DNA of 64,000 nt from CAVQZA01 sp963718355 (GCA_963718355.1 CAVQZA010000010.1:210544-274543), one strand, 5' to 3'. Counted from the first letter of the stretch, positions 37,678 through 46,922 are shown. Notes: generated by a model not told the origin, from the letters alone. Program-made: numbers and translations.

Positions 37678-38574
37678 ATGGCCTCGGTTCAGGACATCAA
37701 GCGGCGCGTTCGCTCGGTTCGCAACACGCGCAAGATCACCAAGGCGATGGAGCTCGTCGCCGGCGCCAAGCTGCGCCGGGCGGCGACCCGGATCGAGCAG
37801 ATGCGCCCGTACGCCGATCGGATGCTCGAGCTGATGACCGGCACCGCGCGCGCGAGCGCCTCGGTGCGGGGCCTGCCGCTGCTCCAGCGGCGCGAGGTCA
37901 AGACAGTGCTGATCGTCCCGTTCACCGCGGACCGCGGGCTCGCGGGCGGCTTCAACGCGCAGATCATGCGCCACGCCTTCGCACTCGAACGGAAGCTGAA
38001 GGCCGAGGGTAAGACCGTGCGCTTCGCGGTCGTCGGCAAGAAAGGCGCCTCGACCCTGCGCTTCCGCCGCTACGAGCTGGACGGGGTCTTCCAGGGCTTC
38101 ACCGATCGTCCCGGCTACCGCGATGCCCAGGCGATCGGGCACCGGCTCGCCGAGCTCTACACGGGCGAGGAGGTCGACGAGGTGATCGGGATCTACAACC
38201 AGTACATCTCGGCGCTCGTCCAGCGGGTCACCGAGCAGGTCATCCTGCCGATCTCGCCGGAGGTGCTCACGCCCGGCGCCGAGGAGGCCGAGGTCGAGGA
38301 GCGCGCGCAGGTCGGCGACTTCCTCTACGAGCCGGAGCCGGAGGAGATCCTCGCGCGGCTCCTGCCCGTCTACCTCGAGACCGAGCTGTACCGCGCGCTG
38401 CTCGAGTCGGCAGCGTCCGAGCAGGGCGCGCGCATGACCGCGATGCGCAATGCGTCCAGCAACGCGGGCGAGCTGATCGACCGGCTCACCCTGGCGATGA
38501 ACCGCGCGCGCCAGTCCGAGATCACGCAGGAGATCCTGGAAGTCGTTGCAGGAGCCGATGCGCTCACCGGCTAA
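37678..38574 (+). CDS. atpG: ATP synthase F1 subunit gamma
   Basis: This 298-aa subunit is the central shaft of the motor. The conserved N-terminal helix (SVRNTRKITKAMELVAGAKLRRA) and the C-terminal helix (ARQSEITQEILEVVAGADAL), which together form the coiled-coil axle, are both clear. In most genomes atpD and atpC follow directly. Here the next gene is an ABC transporter permease, and atpDC lie about 9.3 kb away. Confidence 0.97.
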   Translation: MASVQDIKRRVRSVRNTRKITKAMELVAGAKLRRAATRIEQMRPYADRMLELMTGTARASASVRGLPLLQRREVKTVLIVPFTADRGLAGGFNAQIMRHAFALERKLKAEGKTVRFAVVGKKGASTLRFRRYELDGVFQGFTDRPGYRDAQAIGHRLAELYTGEEVDEVIGIYNQYISALVQRVTEQVILPISPEVLTPGAEEAEVEERAQVGDFLYEPEPEEILARLLPVYLETELYRALLESAASEQGARMTAMRNASSNAGELIDRLTLAMNRARQSEITQEILEVVAGADALTG

Positions 38575-38619
38575 CTTTCAGGACACCACTCGGTCATAGT
38601 TTTTGTCCAGGTCCGTCGC

Positions 38620-38625
38620 TATAGT
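38620..38625 (+). promoter_or_regulatory. -10 element TATAGT for the peptide transporter locus
   Basis: TATAGT ends 12 nt before the GTG at 38638. A weak CCGGAG lies between and might act as a ribosome site. Confidence 0.45.
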
Positions 38626-38637
38626 CCGGAGCCTCCT

Positions 38638-39690
38638 GTGGCTACAACGGAAAATCCAGAGCTAGCCCCGCAAGCGCCAATCTTCCCGCTCGACGTGGAG
38701 CTCGAGGAGCAGCCACTCGACGGCATACCGGTCCACGCGCGTGGCTACTGGGAGGGCGTCTGGCTGCGGCTCAGGCGGGACAAGGTCGCGATCGCGGGCG
38801 GCATCTTCATCATCCTGCTGATCCTCGTCGCGTTCATCGGCGCGCCGCTGGCGAAGAAGATCCTCGGCCACGGCCCGAACGACATCTTCCCCTATCCCGG
38901 AACCGGTGGCGTCGACGCCAACCTGGTTCCGAAGGGCCCGATGTCGGTGGTGCAGGATCCGATCACCGGATCGAAGGGGCTCTTCATCCTCGGTGCCGAC
39001 GGCTCGCTCGGCCGCGACGAGTTCCTGCGCCTGCTCTTCGGAGCGCAGGTCTCGATCGAGGTCGCGTTCGGAGCCACGTTCCTGTGCATGCTGCTCGGCA
39101 CGATCATGGGCTCACTCGCCGGCTTCTACGGCGGCTACACCGACACGCTGATCTCGCGCATCACCGAGATCACGATGTGCTTCCCGTATCTCCTCTTCAT
39201 CATCGCCGTCGCGAGCACGGTCGGTAGCCGCGTCGACCAGATCACGTTCGGCTTCCTGGGCCAGGGGGTGATCACACTGGTCCTTGTGTTCGGCTTCCTG
39301 AGCTGGTTCTACGCCGCGCGCGTGTTCCGAGGCATTGTCCTCTCGCTGCGCGAGAAAGAGTTCGTCGAGGCGGCGCGAATGGTGGGGTCGAGCAACTTGC
39401 GGATCATCCGTTCCCACATCGTCCCGCACCTCGTCGGCCCGCTGATCGTGCTCTCGACCCTCAACATCGCGGCATTCGTCCTCTTCGAGGCGGGCCTCTC
39501 GTTCCTCGGTCTCGGGATCAAGCTGCCGACGGCGAGCTGGGGCAACCTGCTCTCCACGGCGCCCGACTACTACGCAACGGACCCGTGGCTGATGCTCTGG
39601 CCGGGGCTGGCGCTGATTTTCACGACACTCGCTTTCAACCTGCTCGGTGACGGCCTGCGGGACGCGTTCGACCCGCGTACAACCCGCTGA
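38638..39690 (+). CDS. ABC transporter permease, DppC/OppC-like
   Basis: This 350-aa membrane protein belongs to the peptide/nickel class of importer permeases. It has an N-terminal extension, one membrane segment at about 52-74, a long external loop and then five further segments. The EAA-type contact loop for the ATPase is EFVEAARMVGSSNLRIIRSHIVPHL, and the end AFNLLGDGLRDAFDPR is diagnostic of DppC/OppC. It opens the locus, ahead of its binding protein and the DppB partner, which is an uncommon order. Confidence 0.93.
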   Translation: MATTENPELAPQAPIFPLDVELEEQPLDGIPVHARGYWEGVWLRLRRDKVAIAGGIFIILLILVAFIGAPLAKKILGHGPNDIFPYPGTGGVDANLVPKGPMSVVQDPITGSKGLFILGADGSLGRDEFLRLLFGAQVSIEVAFGATFLCMLLGTIMGSLAGFYGGYTDTLISRITEITMCFPYLLFIIAVASTVGSRVDQITFGFLGQGVITLVLVFGFLSWFYAARVFRGIVLSLREKEFVEAARMVGSSNLRIIRSHIVPHLVGPLIVLSTLNIAAFVLFEAGLSFLGLGIKLPTASWGNLLSTAPDYYATDPWLMLWPGLALIFTTLAFNLLGDGLRDAFDPRTTR

Positions 39691-39819
39691 GGTCGTCCAT
39701 TTCCTTTTCCGACACGTCTAACTAAACTCCCCGCGCGCCCGTCAAAGGGGATCAAAGGGTGCGGTTTACCTCGGAGTCTTCGCGCACTGCGGAGAGTCCG
39801 GACATTCGAAAGGAGTCCG

Positions 39820-41493
39820 ATGCACAAGAAGCTCTGGCTTTCCATCGCTGTGGCGATCGTGGGGGCCGGCCTGCTCGTGGCGGCCTCGTCGGCCGGCACG
39901 GCGACCAAGGCGGCCCCGGTGAGAGCCGGTCACGCTGTCGCAGGCGGAACGTTCAACGTCGAGCTCTCGACCGACGTGGACTATACGGATCCCGGTCTCG
40001 ACTACCTGTCGAGCGGCTGGGAGATCCAGTACGCGACCGCGTGCAAGCTGTTCAACTTCCCGGACAAGAACGCCCCTGCGGGTGCCCAGCTCGTCCCCGA
40101 GGTTGCGGCAGGCTTCCCGACCATCTCGAACAACGGGAAGCTCTACACCTTCACGATTCGCCCCGGTTTCAAGTTCGACACCGGCCAGGCCGTGACGGCC
40201 AAGAGCTTCGCCGACGCGCTCAATCGCGACGCCAACCCGAAGCTGCAGTCTCCTGCTCAGCCGTTCATGGACGTGATCACGGGCGCCAACGCCGCGATCA
40301 ACGGCCAGGCGAGCACGATTTCGGGCGTCAAGGTCGTCGGTAGCAACAAGCTGACGATCGCGCTCGACAAGCCGTCGCCGGATCTCCTCGCGCGGCTGGC
40401 GATGCCGTTCTTCCAGGCCATCAACCCGCAGCTTGCTGCGAGCCTCGACCCGAACGGCGCTGACACGCCCGCCGGTTGCGGCCCGTACTACATCGCTGCG
40501 CGGACGGCCAACAAGTCGATCACGATCAAGCGCAACCCGTACTACAAGGGCAATCGCCCGCACAACGTGAACGAGATCGACTACAAGATCGGCAACACGC
40601 TCGACGTCATCCAGCAGAACGTTGACAACGGCTCCACCGACTATGCGGCTCAGGGTCTGAACCCGCAGTCGTGGGCCCCGCTCGCGGCCAAGTACGGCGT
40701 GAACAAGAGCCGCGTGTGGATCAAGCCGTACCTCAGCGTCCGCTACCTGGCGATGAACAACGACCGGCCGCTGATCAAGGGCAACCTTGCGCTCCGGCAG
40801 GCCGTGAACTGGGCCATCGACCGTCGTGCCCTGATCAACGTGGGTGGCTTCGGCTCCGGTGACCGTGCGGTGCAGATCCTGCCCCCGGGCATGGCCGGCT
40901 ACCGCCAGTGCAAGACGGGTCCGGCTCCGTGCTACCCGATCAACGTGACGGCTGCAACGGTCAAGAAGGCGCAGGCGCTTGCGAAGGGTCACACGGGCGA
41001 CGGCAAGGCGGTTCTCTACACGTCGAACCGTGGTGCTGCTCCGCTGCAGGCCCAGATCTACCAGTTCAACCTGAAGCAGATCGGCCTCAACGTCGAGGTT
41101 GACCAGTTCGCTCGCGCGGTTCAGATCGAGAAGGAAGGAACCCGCGGCGCTGCGTTCGACTTCACCACCGAGGGCTGGATCGCCGACTACGCGGATCCGT
41201 TCGACTTCATCAACGTGCTCCTGTCCGGTGACAGCCTGCACGCGTCGAACAACAACAACGTCGCGTACTTCAACGATCCCAAGTACAACAAGGCGATGCT
41301 CGCGGCTTCGCGGCTCGTCGGCAGCTCGCGCTTCAACACCTACGGAGCGCTGGATGTCGATATCACGAAGAACGCAGCTCCCTGGGCAGCTCGTGCGACC
41401 ATCAACGACCAGATCTATGTGTCGGCTCGCACCGGTTGCTTCACGTTCAACCCGACCTACGCGGTCGACCTCGCGGCGGTCTGCATCAAGTAA
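39820..41493 (+). CDS. extracellular solute-binding protein, family 5 (peptide-type)
   Basis: This 557-aa protein captures the substrate outside the cell for the ABC importer. It begins with a signal peptide (basic MHKK, hydrophobic 5-24) with no lipobox cysteine, so anchoring is uncertain. Family-5 features include VPEVAAGF, GKLYTFTIRPGFKFDTGQAVTAKSFADAL, GPYYI and YFNDPKYN. An AAAGGAG ribosome site is present and third codon positions are less GC-biased than in neighbours, both signs of high expression. A hairpin follows the stop, so its mRNA can be made independently of the permease genes. The ligand cannot be told. Confidence 0.93.
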   Translation: MHKKLWLSIAVAIVGAGLLVAASSAGTATKAAPVRAGHAVAGGTFNVELSTDVDYTDPGLDYLSSGWEIQYATACKLFNFPDKNAPAGAQLVPEVAAGFPTISNNGKLYTFTIRPGFKFDTGQAVTAKSFADALNRDANPKLQSPAQPFMDVITGANAAINGQASTISGVKVVGSNKLTIALDKPSPDLLARLAMPFFQAINPQLAASLDPNGADTPAGCGPYYIAARTANKSITIKRNPYYKGNRPHNVNEIDYKIGNTLDVIQQNVDNGSTDYAAQGLNPQSWAPLAAKYGVNKSRVWIKPYLSVRYLAMNNDRPLIKGNLALRQAVNWAIDRRALINVGGFGSGDRAVQILPPGMAGYRQCKTGPAPCYPINVTAATVKKAQALAKGHTGDGKAVLYTSNRGAAPLQAQIYQFNLKQIGLNVEVDQFARAVQIEKEGTRGAAFDFTTEGWIADYADPFDFINVLLSGDSLHASNNNNVAYFNDPKYNKAMLAASRLVGSSRFNTYGALDVDITKNAAPWAARATINDQIYVSARTGCFTFNPTYAVDLAAVCIK

Positions 41494-41510
41494 CGCCGTA
41501 CTGACGAGAT

Positions 41511-41543
41511 GTGTGGCGCCGGCCGTCCTGGTCGGCGCCACAC
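41511..41543 (+). terminator. 11-bp stem terminator-like hairpin after the binding protein
   Basis: GTGTGGCGCCG and CGGCGCCACAC are exact complements around an 11-nt loop and are followed by a pyrimidine-rich tract. It would end most transcripts after the binding-protein gene and explains the separate promoter of the next permease gene. Confidence 0.65.
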
Positions 41544-41558
41544 TCTCTTCTCCTCGGC

Positions 41559-41564
41559 TAGAAT
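41559..41564 (+). promoter_or_regulatory. -10 element TAGAAT, leaderless start
   Basis: TAGAAT ends 9 nt before the GTG at 41574, just after the hairpin. Confidence 0.55.
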
Positions 41565-41573
41565 CCACGCCTC

Positions 41574-42539
41574 GTGTTCCGCTACCTCATCCGCCGTTTG
41601 CTCTGGGCAGGAGTGCTGTTCATAGCGGTCACGATTGTCACGTACGTCATCTTCTTCATCATCCCGGCCGACCCGGCGCGACTCGCCGTCGGGCAGCGCG
41701 CGACACCTGACGAGGTTGCCCGCGCGCGTCACTTCCTCGGGCTCGACAGGCCCGTGCCGGTGCAGTACCTCCTCTTCATGCGGCGCCTCGTGATCCACCA
41801 TTCGCTCGGACGCTCGTTCACGAACCGCCAGGACGTGAACAAGGTGATCCTGAGCGCGGCACCCGTCACCGCCTCGCTCGTGCTCGGCGGCGTCATCCTC
41901 TGGATGGCGATCGCCTTGCCGATCGGGATCCTTTCGGCCTTACGGCCGCGCTCGCTCTTAGATAGGACGTCGATGATGTTCGTCCTGATCGGGATCTCGG
42001 CCCCGGTCGTCTGGATCGGCCTGATCCTCCAGTACTTCATCGGCTACAGGCTCGGCTGGACGCCGAATGCCGGCTACTGCAACCTGCTGAACACCCAGGG
42101 CGGCTGCGGCGGGCCGATCGACTGGGCCTACCACCTCATCCTGCCGTGGATGACCTTCGCGATCCTGTTCGCCGCGATCTACGTCCGGATGATCCGCGCG
42201 AACGTGATGGACACGATGAACGAGGACTACGTGCGCACCGCGCGCGCCAAGGGCGCGCCCGAGTCGCAGGTCATGCGCTCGCACGTGCTGCGCAATGCGC
42301 TGCTGCCGGTCGTGACCATGCTCGGGATGGACATCGGCATCGCACTCGGCGGCGCGATCTTCACCGAGGCGGTCTTCGGACTGCCCGGTCTCGGCCGGCT
42401 CGCCGTGCAGAGCATCGAGGGCTTCGACCTGCCGATGATCGAGGGCATCGTGATCTTCTCGACGCTCTGCATCATCATTTTCAACGTGTTCGTCGACGTG
42501 CTCTACGCCTGGATCGATCCGAGGATTCGCCTCAGCTGA
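41574..42539 (+). CDS. ABC transporter permease, DppB/OppB-like
   Basis: This 321-aa protein starts FRYLIRRLLWAGVLFIAVT, the usual OppB/DppB N-terminus, and has six membrane segments. The EAA loop is EDYVRTARAKGAPESQVMRSHVLRNALLPVVTMLG, and LPGLGRLAVQSIEGFDLPMIEG is typical. It pairs with the DppC-like permease at 38638. Its stop overlaps the following ATPase start by one base. Confidence 0.94.
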   Translation: MFRYLIRRLLWAGVLFIAVTIVTYVIFFIIPADPARLAVGQRATPDEVARARHFLGLDRPVPVQYLLFMRRLVIHHSLGRSFTNRQDVNKVILSAAPVTASLVLGGVILWMAIALPIGILSALRPRSLLDRTSMMFVLIGISAPVVWIGLILQYFIGYRLGWTPNAGYCNLLNTQGGCGGPIDWAYHLILPWMTFAILFAAIYVRMIRANVMDTMNEDYVRTARAKGAPESQVMRSHVLRNALLPVVTMLGMDIGIALGGAIFTEAVFGLPGLGRLAVQSIEGFDLPMIEGIVIFSTLCIIIFNVFVDVLYAWIDPRIRLS

Positions 42540-43564
42540 TGGCGCTCCTCGAGGTTCGGGATCTCAAAACCCATTTCGCCACCGACGACGGGATCGTCAG
42601 GGCGGTGGACGGCGTGTCCTTCTCGATCGAGAAGGGCAAGACGCTCGGCATCGTCGGCGAGTCCGGGTCGGGGAAGAGCGTCACGTGTCTCACGATCATG
42701 GGGCTCAACGCCAGCAAGGGGACGACGACGACCGGCGAGGCGCTCTTCAACGGCGAGGACCTGCTCACCGCCAGCTCGAAGCGGCTGCGCGAGATCCGCG
42801 GCAACGACGTCGCGATGATCTTCCAGGACCCGATGACGTCGCTGAACCCGGTGCACAAGATCGGTGATCAACTCGGCGAGGCGATCCTGCTGCACCGCGA
42901 CGTGACCAAGCGCCAGGCTCGCGCCCGCTCGACGGAGCTCCTGAAGGCCGTCGGGATCCCGCATGCCGAGCGACGGCTCGACGACTTCCCGCATCAGTTC
43001 TCGGGCGGAATGCGCCAGCGCGTGATGATCGCGATGTCGCTCGTGAACGACCCCGACCTGCTGATCGCCGACGAGCCGACGACCGCGCTGGACGTGACGA
43101 CGCAGGCGCAGATCCTGAACCTGCTCGACCGGCTCCAGGAGGAGTTCGGCAGCGCGATCATCATGATCACGCACGACCTGGGCGTCGTCGCGGAGATCGC
43201 CGACGACATCGTCGTGATGTACGCGGCCAAGGTCGTCGAGCAGGCTCCGGTCGACGAGCTGTTCAAGCGGCCGCGACATCCCTACACGTGGGGTCTGCTC
43301 GGCTCGCTGCCGCGACTCGACACCGACGTGGAGCGGCTCGTCCAGATTCCCGGCTCGCCGCCCTCGCTGCTGAACCCGCCGCGCGGCTGCCGCTTCCATC
43401 CGCGCTGCAGCTACGTCTTCGACCGCTGCAAGAGCGAGGAGCCGCAGCTCGAGCACGGGCCGGGCGACACCGCCCATTACCAGGCGTGCTTCCTCGACGA
43501 GGAGACGAAGGATCGCGAGAACGAGAAGCTCGCCTCGGGGCGCCTGGCGGAGGAGATGTCCTAA
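42539..43564 (+). CDS. peptide ABC transporter ATPase, DppD/OppD-like
   Basis: This 341-aa ATPase energises the importer. Walker A GESGSGKS, signature FSGGMRQR, Walker B LLIADEPTTALD and the switch histidine in MITHDLG are complete. The C-terminal oligopeptide-transporter domain carries the conserved cysteines (GCRFHPRCSYVFDRC, later ACF) found in DppD and OppD. The ATG overlaps the permease stop, and its own stop overlaps the next gene by one base. Confidence 0.95.
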   Translation: MALLEVRDLKTHFATDDGIVRAVDGVSFSIEKGKTLGIVGESGSGKSVTCLTIMGLNASKGTTTTGEALFNGEDLLTASSKRLREIRGNDVAMIFQDPMTSLNPVHKIGDQLGEAILLHRDVTKRQARARSTELLKAVGIPHAERRLDDFPHQFSGGMRQRVMIAMSLVNDPDLLIADEPTTALDVTTQAQILNLLDRLQEEFGSAIIMITHDLGVVAEIADDIVVMYAAKVVEQAPVDELFKRPRHPYTWGLLGSLPRLDTDVERLVQIPGSPPSLLNPPRGCRFHPRCSYVFDRCKSEEPQLEHGPGDTAHYQACFLDEETKDRENEKLASGRLAEEMS

Positions 43565-44601
43565 TGGCCGAAGAGCTGCTCGTCGTCGAGGACCTGAAGA
43601 AGCACTTCCCGATCACGCGCGGGATCATCTTCCAGAAGCAGGTCGCCTCGGTGAAGGCAGTGGACGGCGTCTCGTTCACGGTCAACCGCGGTGAGACGCT
43701 GGGAGTCGTCGGCGAGTCCGGCTGCGGCAAGTCGACGATGGCGCGCTGCATCATGCGCCTCCTCGATCCGACCGGCGGCAAGATCACGTTCGACGGGCGC
43801 GACATCACGACGATCAGCCAGGCGGACATGCGCCCGATCCGGCGCGAGATGATGATGATCTTCCAGGATCCGTACGCGTCGCTGAACCCGCGCAAGCGCG
43901 TCGGCTTCATCATCGGCGAGGCGCTCGAGGTCAACAAGATGGGCTCGCATGCCGAGGTCAAGCGCCGCGTCCAGGAGCTGCTCGACATCGTCGGCCTCAA
44001 CCCGGAGCACTACAACCGTTTCCCGCACGAGTTCTCGGGCGGGCAGCGCCAGCGCATCGGAGTCGCACGCGCGCTCGCCGTGAACCCGAAGCTGATCGTC
44101 TGCGACGAGCCCGTCTCGGCGCTGGACGTCTCCGTGCAGGCCCAGGTCCTGAACCTGCTCAAGGATCTACAGGACGAGTTCAACCTCACCTACATCTTCA
44201 TCGCGCACGACCTGAACGTCGTCCGTCACATCTCGAACCGCGTGATGGTGATGTACCTGGGCTCGATCGCCGAGGAGGCCGGCCGCGACCAGCTCTACGA
44301 CACGCCGAAGCACCCGTACACCGGCGCGCTCCTCTCGGCAGTGCCGGTGCCCGATCCCGTGCTCGGCCGACAGCGCAAGCGGATCGTGCTCGAGGGAGAC
44401 GTGCCGAGCCCGATCAACCCGCCGACCGCGTGCCGCTTCCATCCGCGCTGCCCTCGCTTCCACGAAGGCGTCTGCGATGTGATCGACCCGCCGGTGCGGG
44501 AGTTCCCGAACGGCCAGTCCGCTGCGTGTCACTACCCGCTCGAAGGGTGGCCGCTGACGGAAGCCCAGATGCGCCGCTCCGGCGAGCCGGTCGCCAGCTA
44601 A
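43564..44601 (+). CDS. peptide ABC transporter ATPase, DppF/OppF-like
   Basis: This 345-aa second ATPase forms the heterodimer with the DppD-like protein. Walker A GESGCGKS, signature FSGGQRQRIG, Walker B LIVCDEPVSALD and IAHDLNVV are present. The C-terminal domain has the matching cysteines (ACRFHPRCPRF, GVC, AACH). The TAA stop is also the first three bases of the -10 of the next gene. Confidence 0.95.
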   Translation: MAEELLVVEDLKKHFPITRGIIFQKQVASVKAVDGVSFTVNRGETLGVVGESGCGKSTMARCIMRLLDPTGGKITFDGRDITTISQADMRPIRREMMMIFQDPYASLNPRKRVGFIIGEALEVNKMGSHAEVKRRVQELLDIVGLNPEHYNRFPHEFSGGQRQRIGVARALAVNPKLIVCDEPVSALDVSVQAQVLNLLKDLQDEFNLTYIFIAHDLNVVRHISNRVMVMYLGSIAEEAGRDQLYDTPKHPYTGALLSAVPVPDPVLGRQRKRIVLEGDVPSPINPPTACRFHPRCPRFHEGVCDVIDPPVREFPNGQSAACHYPLEGWPLTEAQMRRSGEPVAS

Positions 44602-44604
44602 CCT
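44599..44604 (+). promoter_or_regulatory. -10 element TAACCT built on the upstream stop codon
   Basis: TAACCT ends 6 nt before the ATG at 44611. Its TAA is the stop codon of the preceding ATPase gene. Confidence 0.5.
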
Positions 44605-44610
44605 GCGGGC

Positions 44611-44979
44611 ATGGTCAGGGCGGCACTTCGCCGCATCATCGTTCTCCTCGGCGGCCTGCTCATCGTCGTCTCGGGGATCTCGGTCGCGCTCGGGCTCCTG
44701 CTCGGCGCGTCGATCGCCCGTTCTGTCTCGCTCGGCCTCACGGTCGCCGGCTCGTTCCTGCTGATCTCCGGCTTCTTCGTCGGCAACCGCGGCCCGGTGC
44801 GGGTCAAGAGCGAGGATGCGCAGCTGTCGGGGCCGCTCGTCTTCGGGAACCGCATCGTGCGCTGGGCGACGCCGAGCGAGCGTGACGAGACGATCAATCT
44901 CTCTGCCGTGTTCGTCTCGGTGGGGTTCACCCTTGTCCTGATCGGGCTCGCTGCCGATCCTAGATATGCGCTTTTCTAA
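44611..44979 (+). CDS. small membrane protein of unknown function
   Basis: This 122-aa protein has two adjacent N-terminal membrane segments (about 8-30 and 37-58), a soluble middle with LSGPLVFGNRIVRWATPSE, and a third membrane segment (about 97-116). No family is recognised. It starts leaderless behind TAACCT and lies between the transporter operon and an anti-sigma-like gene. Confidence 0.65.
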   Translation: MVRAALRRIIVLLGGLLIVVSGISVALGLLLGASIARSVSLGLTVAGSFLLISGFFVGNRGPVRVKSEDAQLSGPLVFGNRIVRWATPSERDETINLSAVFVSVGFTLVLIGLAADPRYALF

Positions 44980-44983
44980 GGAA

Positions 44984-45000
44984 TCGCTAACGTCGCTAAC
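44984..45000 (+). promoter_or_regulatory. two direct repeats TCGCTAAC, possible operator
   Basis: TCGCTAAC occurs at 44984-44991 and 44993-45000, a 9-bp period, 31 bp before the ATG at 45032. Close direct repeats of this kind can be a regulator or extracytoplasmic sigma site, but chance is possible. Confidence 0.25.
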
Positions 45001-45031
45001 TATCTGCCGGGACAACCGTCGAAACGCATAG

Positions 45032-45511
45032 ATGGCCACGCTTCCTCACAACTGTGATCGCGCTCGCGCCTGGGTTTCCCTGAGGCTCGACGGTGAGCTC
45101 TCGGAGCTCGAGGGCTTCATGCTCGAGTCTCACCTGGCGCGCTGCGACGACTGCCGCGCGTTCGCCGCCGACTCGACCGGCTTCACGCAGGCGCTGCGGA
45201 CGGCGGAGCTCGTACCGCTCGAGCAGCCCGTCTCGCTGCCCGTGGCGCGGCGTTCGGCGCGTCGCGCCGTGCAGTTCGGCGCCGCCGCGGCGCTCGTCGC
45301 CGCATCGGTCGGGCTCGGCTCGCTGTTCGGCGCGGCCGGCACCGGTCGCAGCCACGCGCCGCAGCGTCCACGCCTCAACGAGGGCGAGCCGTCCTTCGTC
45401 ACGCCCGTTCCCGTCTCGTTCGACAGCGACTCGCAGGGGCGGCCGCAGCTTCCTGCCGCCGTCCGCGCCGTGCGCCACAAGGGCCTGACCCTGACGCAGG
45501 GCGACTTCTAG
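45032..45511 (+). CDS. zinc-finger anti-sigma-factor-like membrane protein
   Basis: This 159-aa protein has the ZAS pattern of zinc anti-sigma factors: Cys8, then His34-x3-Cys38-x2-Cys41, and a RLDGELSELE helix. One membrane segment follows at about 88-106 and a short outer tail of about 50 aa. ZAS proteins hold an extracytoplasmic sigma factor until a signal arrives. The matching sigma gene normally lies directly upstream but is absent here. Some relatives are redox sensors or general membrane regulators, so the exact partner is unknown. Confidence 0.7.
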   Translation: MATLPHNCDRARAWVSLRLDGELSELEGFMLESHLARCDDCRAFAADSTGFTQALRTAELVPLEQPVSLPVARRSARRAVQFGAAAALVAASVGLGSLFGAAGTGRSHAPQRPRLNEGEPSFVTPVPVSFDSDSQGRPQLPAAVRAVRHKGLTLTQGDF

Positions 45512-45514
45512 CTT

Positions 45515-46918
45515 CTAGAGCAACTCAGCGAGCGGAAACGACCGGTGTCGCCGCGGCGGCACGAGGAAGTTCTGCCGGTGCGTCGTCAGCAGCACCGAGT
45601 TGAAGCCCTGCTGCGCCGAGCCCGGCGCGACCGGGATCACCGTGCCGTCCGCGTAGTGGCCGTCCATTGCGAGACGCGCGCGGTGGAACGTGTCGCTCGT
45701 CGGCGCGTACGCGACGAAATGGAGACCCGCGGAGGGGTGCGACGACCAGCGGTCCCGGAACGGGTTCGACGTCCACGCGAAGGGGCTGTCGAGCGTGTCG
45801 AAGTCGGGCCGCTGGATCACCGGCGTCCCCTTCGGATAGAGCGCGCCGTAGTTGTCGACGGTGTCCGCCAGGAGCCGCGTCGCCGGCTGCAGGGCGGCGC
45901 TGTGACCGGTGAGCCCGAGCTTCGTGATGTCCGAGACGACGTCCGCGACGCCTTCGACGTCGGCCGCGCCTTCCGGCAGCGTGCGCGTTCCGACCGGCAT
46001 CTTCAGGCCGGGACGGAAGGCGGCCCAGATCCGCTCGTCGAAGTCGAACTCGCCATACCACTGGACGAGATCGAGGTAGACATGGGACACGTGCATCGTC
46101 GTGCCGTTCGCGAAGTAGCCGTTCGGCCACTGGTCGGTAAGGCCTGGAAGCGTCTCGAGGTTCGCGATCGAGTCGGGCCCGAGTGCGGCGCGCTGCGTCG
46201 AGGTGAAGCCGAGGAAGAGCTGCGCCGTGTCGGGAATCCGGTCGGCTCCGGGGATGTTCGCCCTCACCGCCATCTGCTTGGGGAGGCTCTGCTTCCCGCC
46301 GCCGCCGACGAAGCCCTTGCGGATGCTAGTGATCTCGACTGCGCCGTCGAGGTGGTCGAAGATCGCGCGTGAGCCCTGCGCGATGTGGGCCAGGCTGTCG
46401 CTGCGGAGCTGGAAGATGACGTCGTTCCCCTCGAGGATGGTGGCTGCCGGGTCGCTCGGAAAGCGAATCGCGTCGAGGAGCGCCGGCGCGTTGGCGCGGA
46501 GGTCGCGCGGCCCGAGGCTGAGCCACGGCTTCGCGACGTAGCGGCGGAAGTACGGGAGGCCCCAGCCCACGGTGACGCCGAGCCCGGCGGGAGTGGGGGC
46601 GAACGCCGCGTCGACCGCGTGGAGCTCCTGCGCGAGCCCGCGCTGCGCGTCGAGGAGAGCCGCCTTCTTGTGCCCGACGCGCAGCCTCGCGGTGACGAGC
46701 TCGTGGTGGAGCGGCGGCACGAGGATCTCCACGCCGTTGTCGATCACGATCGGCACGTCGCGGAGCAGGTGCTGCTCGGGCGGGACGCCGGCCCCGACGG
46801 CTGCGTTCGCCCGCTCGGGCCGCGCAAGCGTGTCGACGAGCTCGTACAGGCCGCCGGCAGCGAGCACCGCGGCCGCGCTCAGGCCGAGGAAGTCCCTCCT
46901 CGTGACGTCGCCGGCCAC
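45515..46918 (-). CDS. Tat-exported protein, Dyp-type-peroxidase-like
   Basis: This 467-aa protein begins with a twin-arginine signal (TRRDFLGLSAAAVLAAGG, export predicted in folded form). The mature part has PPEQHLLRDVPIV, LVPPLHHELVTARL and a late THRQNFLVPPRRHRSF segment. The overall plan recalls the ferredoxin-like halves of Dyp-type haem peroxidases and the related uncharacterised DUF7405 group. The GxxDG motif of classical Dyp enzymes is not seen, so haem binding is not assured. The GTG start is 4 nt after the stop of the upstream secreted-protein gene, so the two form an operon. Confidence 0.65.
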   Translation of the reverse strand: MAGDVTRRDFLGLSAAAVLAAGGLYELVDTLARPERANAAVGAGVPPEQHLLRDVPIVIDNGVEILVPPLHHELVTARLRVGHKKAALLDAQRGLAQELHAVDAAFAPTPAGLGVTVGWGLPYFRRYVAKPWLSLGPRDLRANAPALLDAIRFPSDPAATILEGNDVIFQLRSDSLAHIAQGSRAIFDHLDGAVEITSIRKGFVGGGGKQSLPKQMAVRANIPGADRIPDTAQLFLGFTSTQRAALGPDSIANLETLPGLTDQWPNGYFANGTTMHVSHVYLDLVQWYGEFDFDERIWAAFRPGLKMPVGTRTLPEGAADVEGVADVVSDITKLGLTGHSAALQPATRLLADTVDNYGALYPKGTPVIQRPDFDTLDSPFAWTSNPFRDRWSSHPSAGLHFVAYAPTSDTFHRARLAMDGHYADGTVIPVAPGSAQQGFNSVLLTTHRQNFLVPPRRHRSFPLAELL

Positions 46919-46922
46919 CGGC

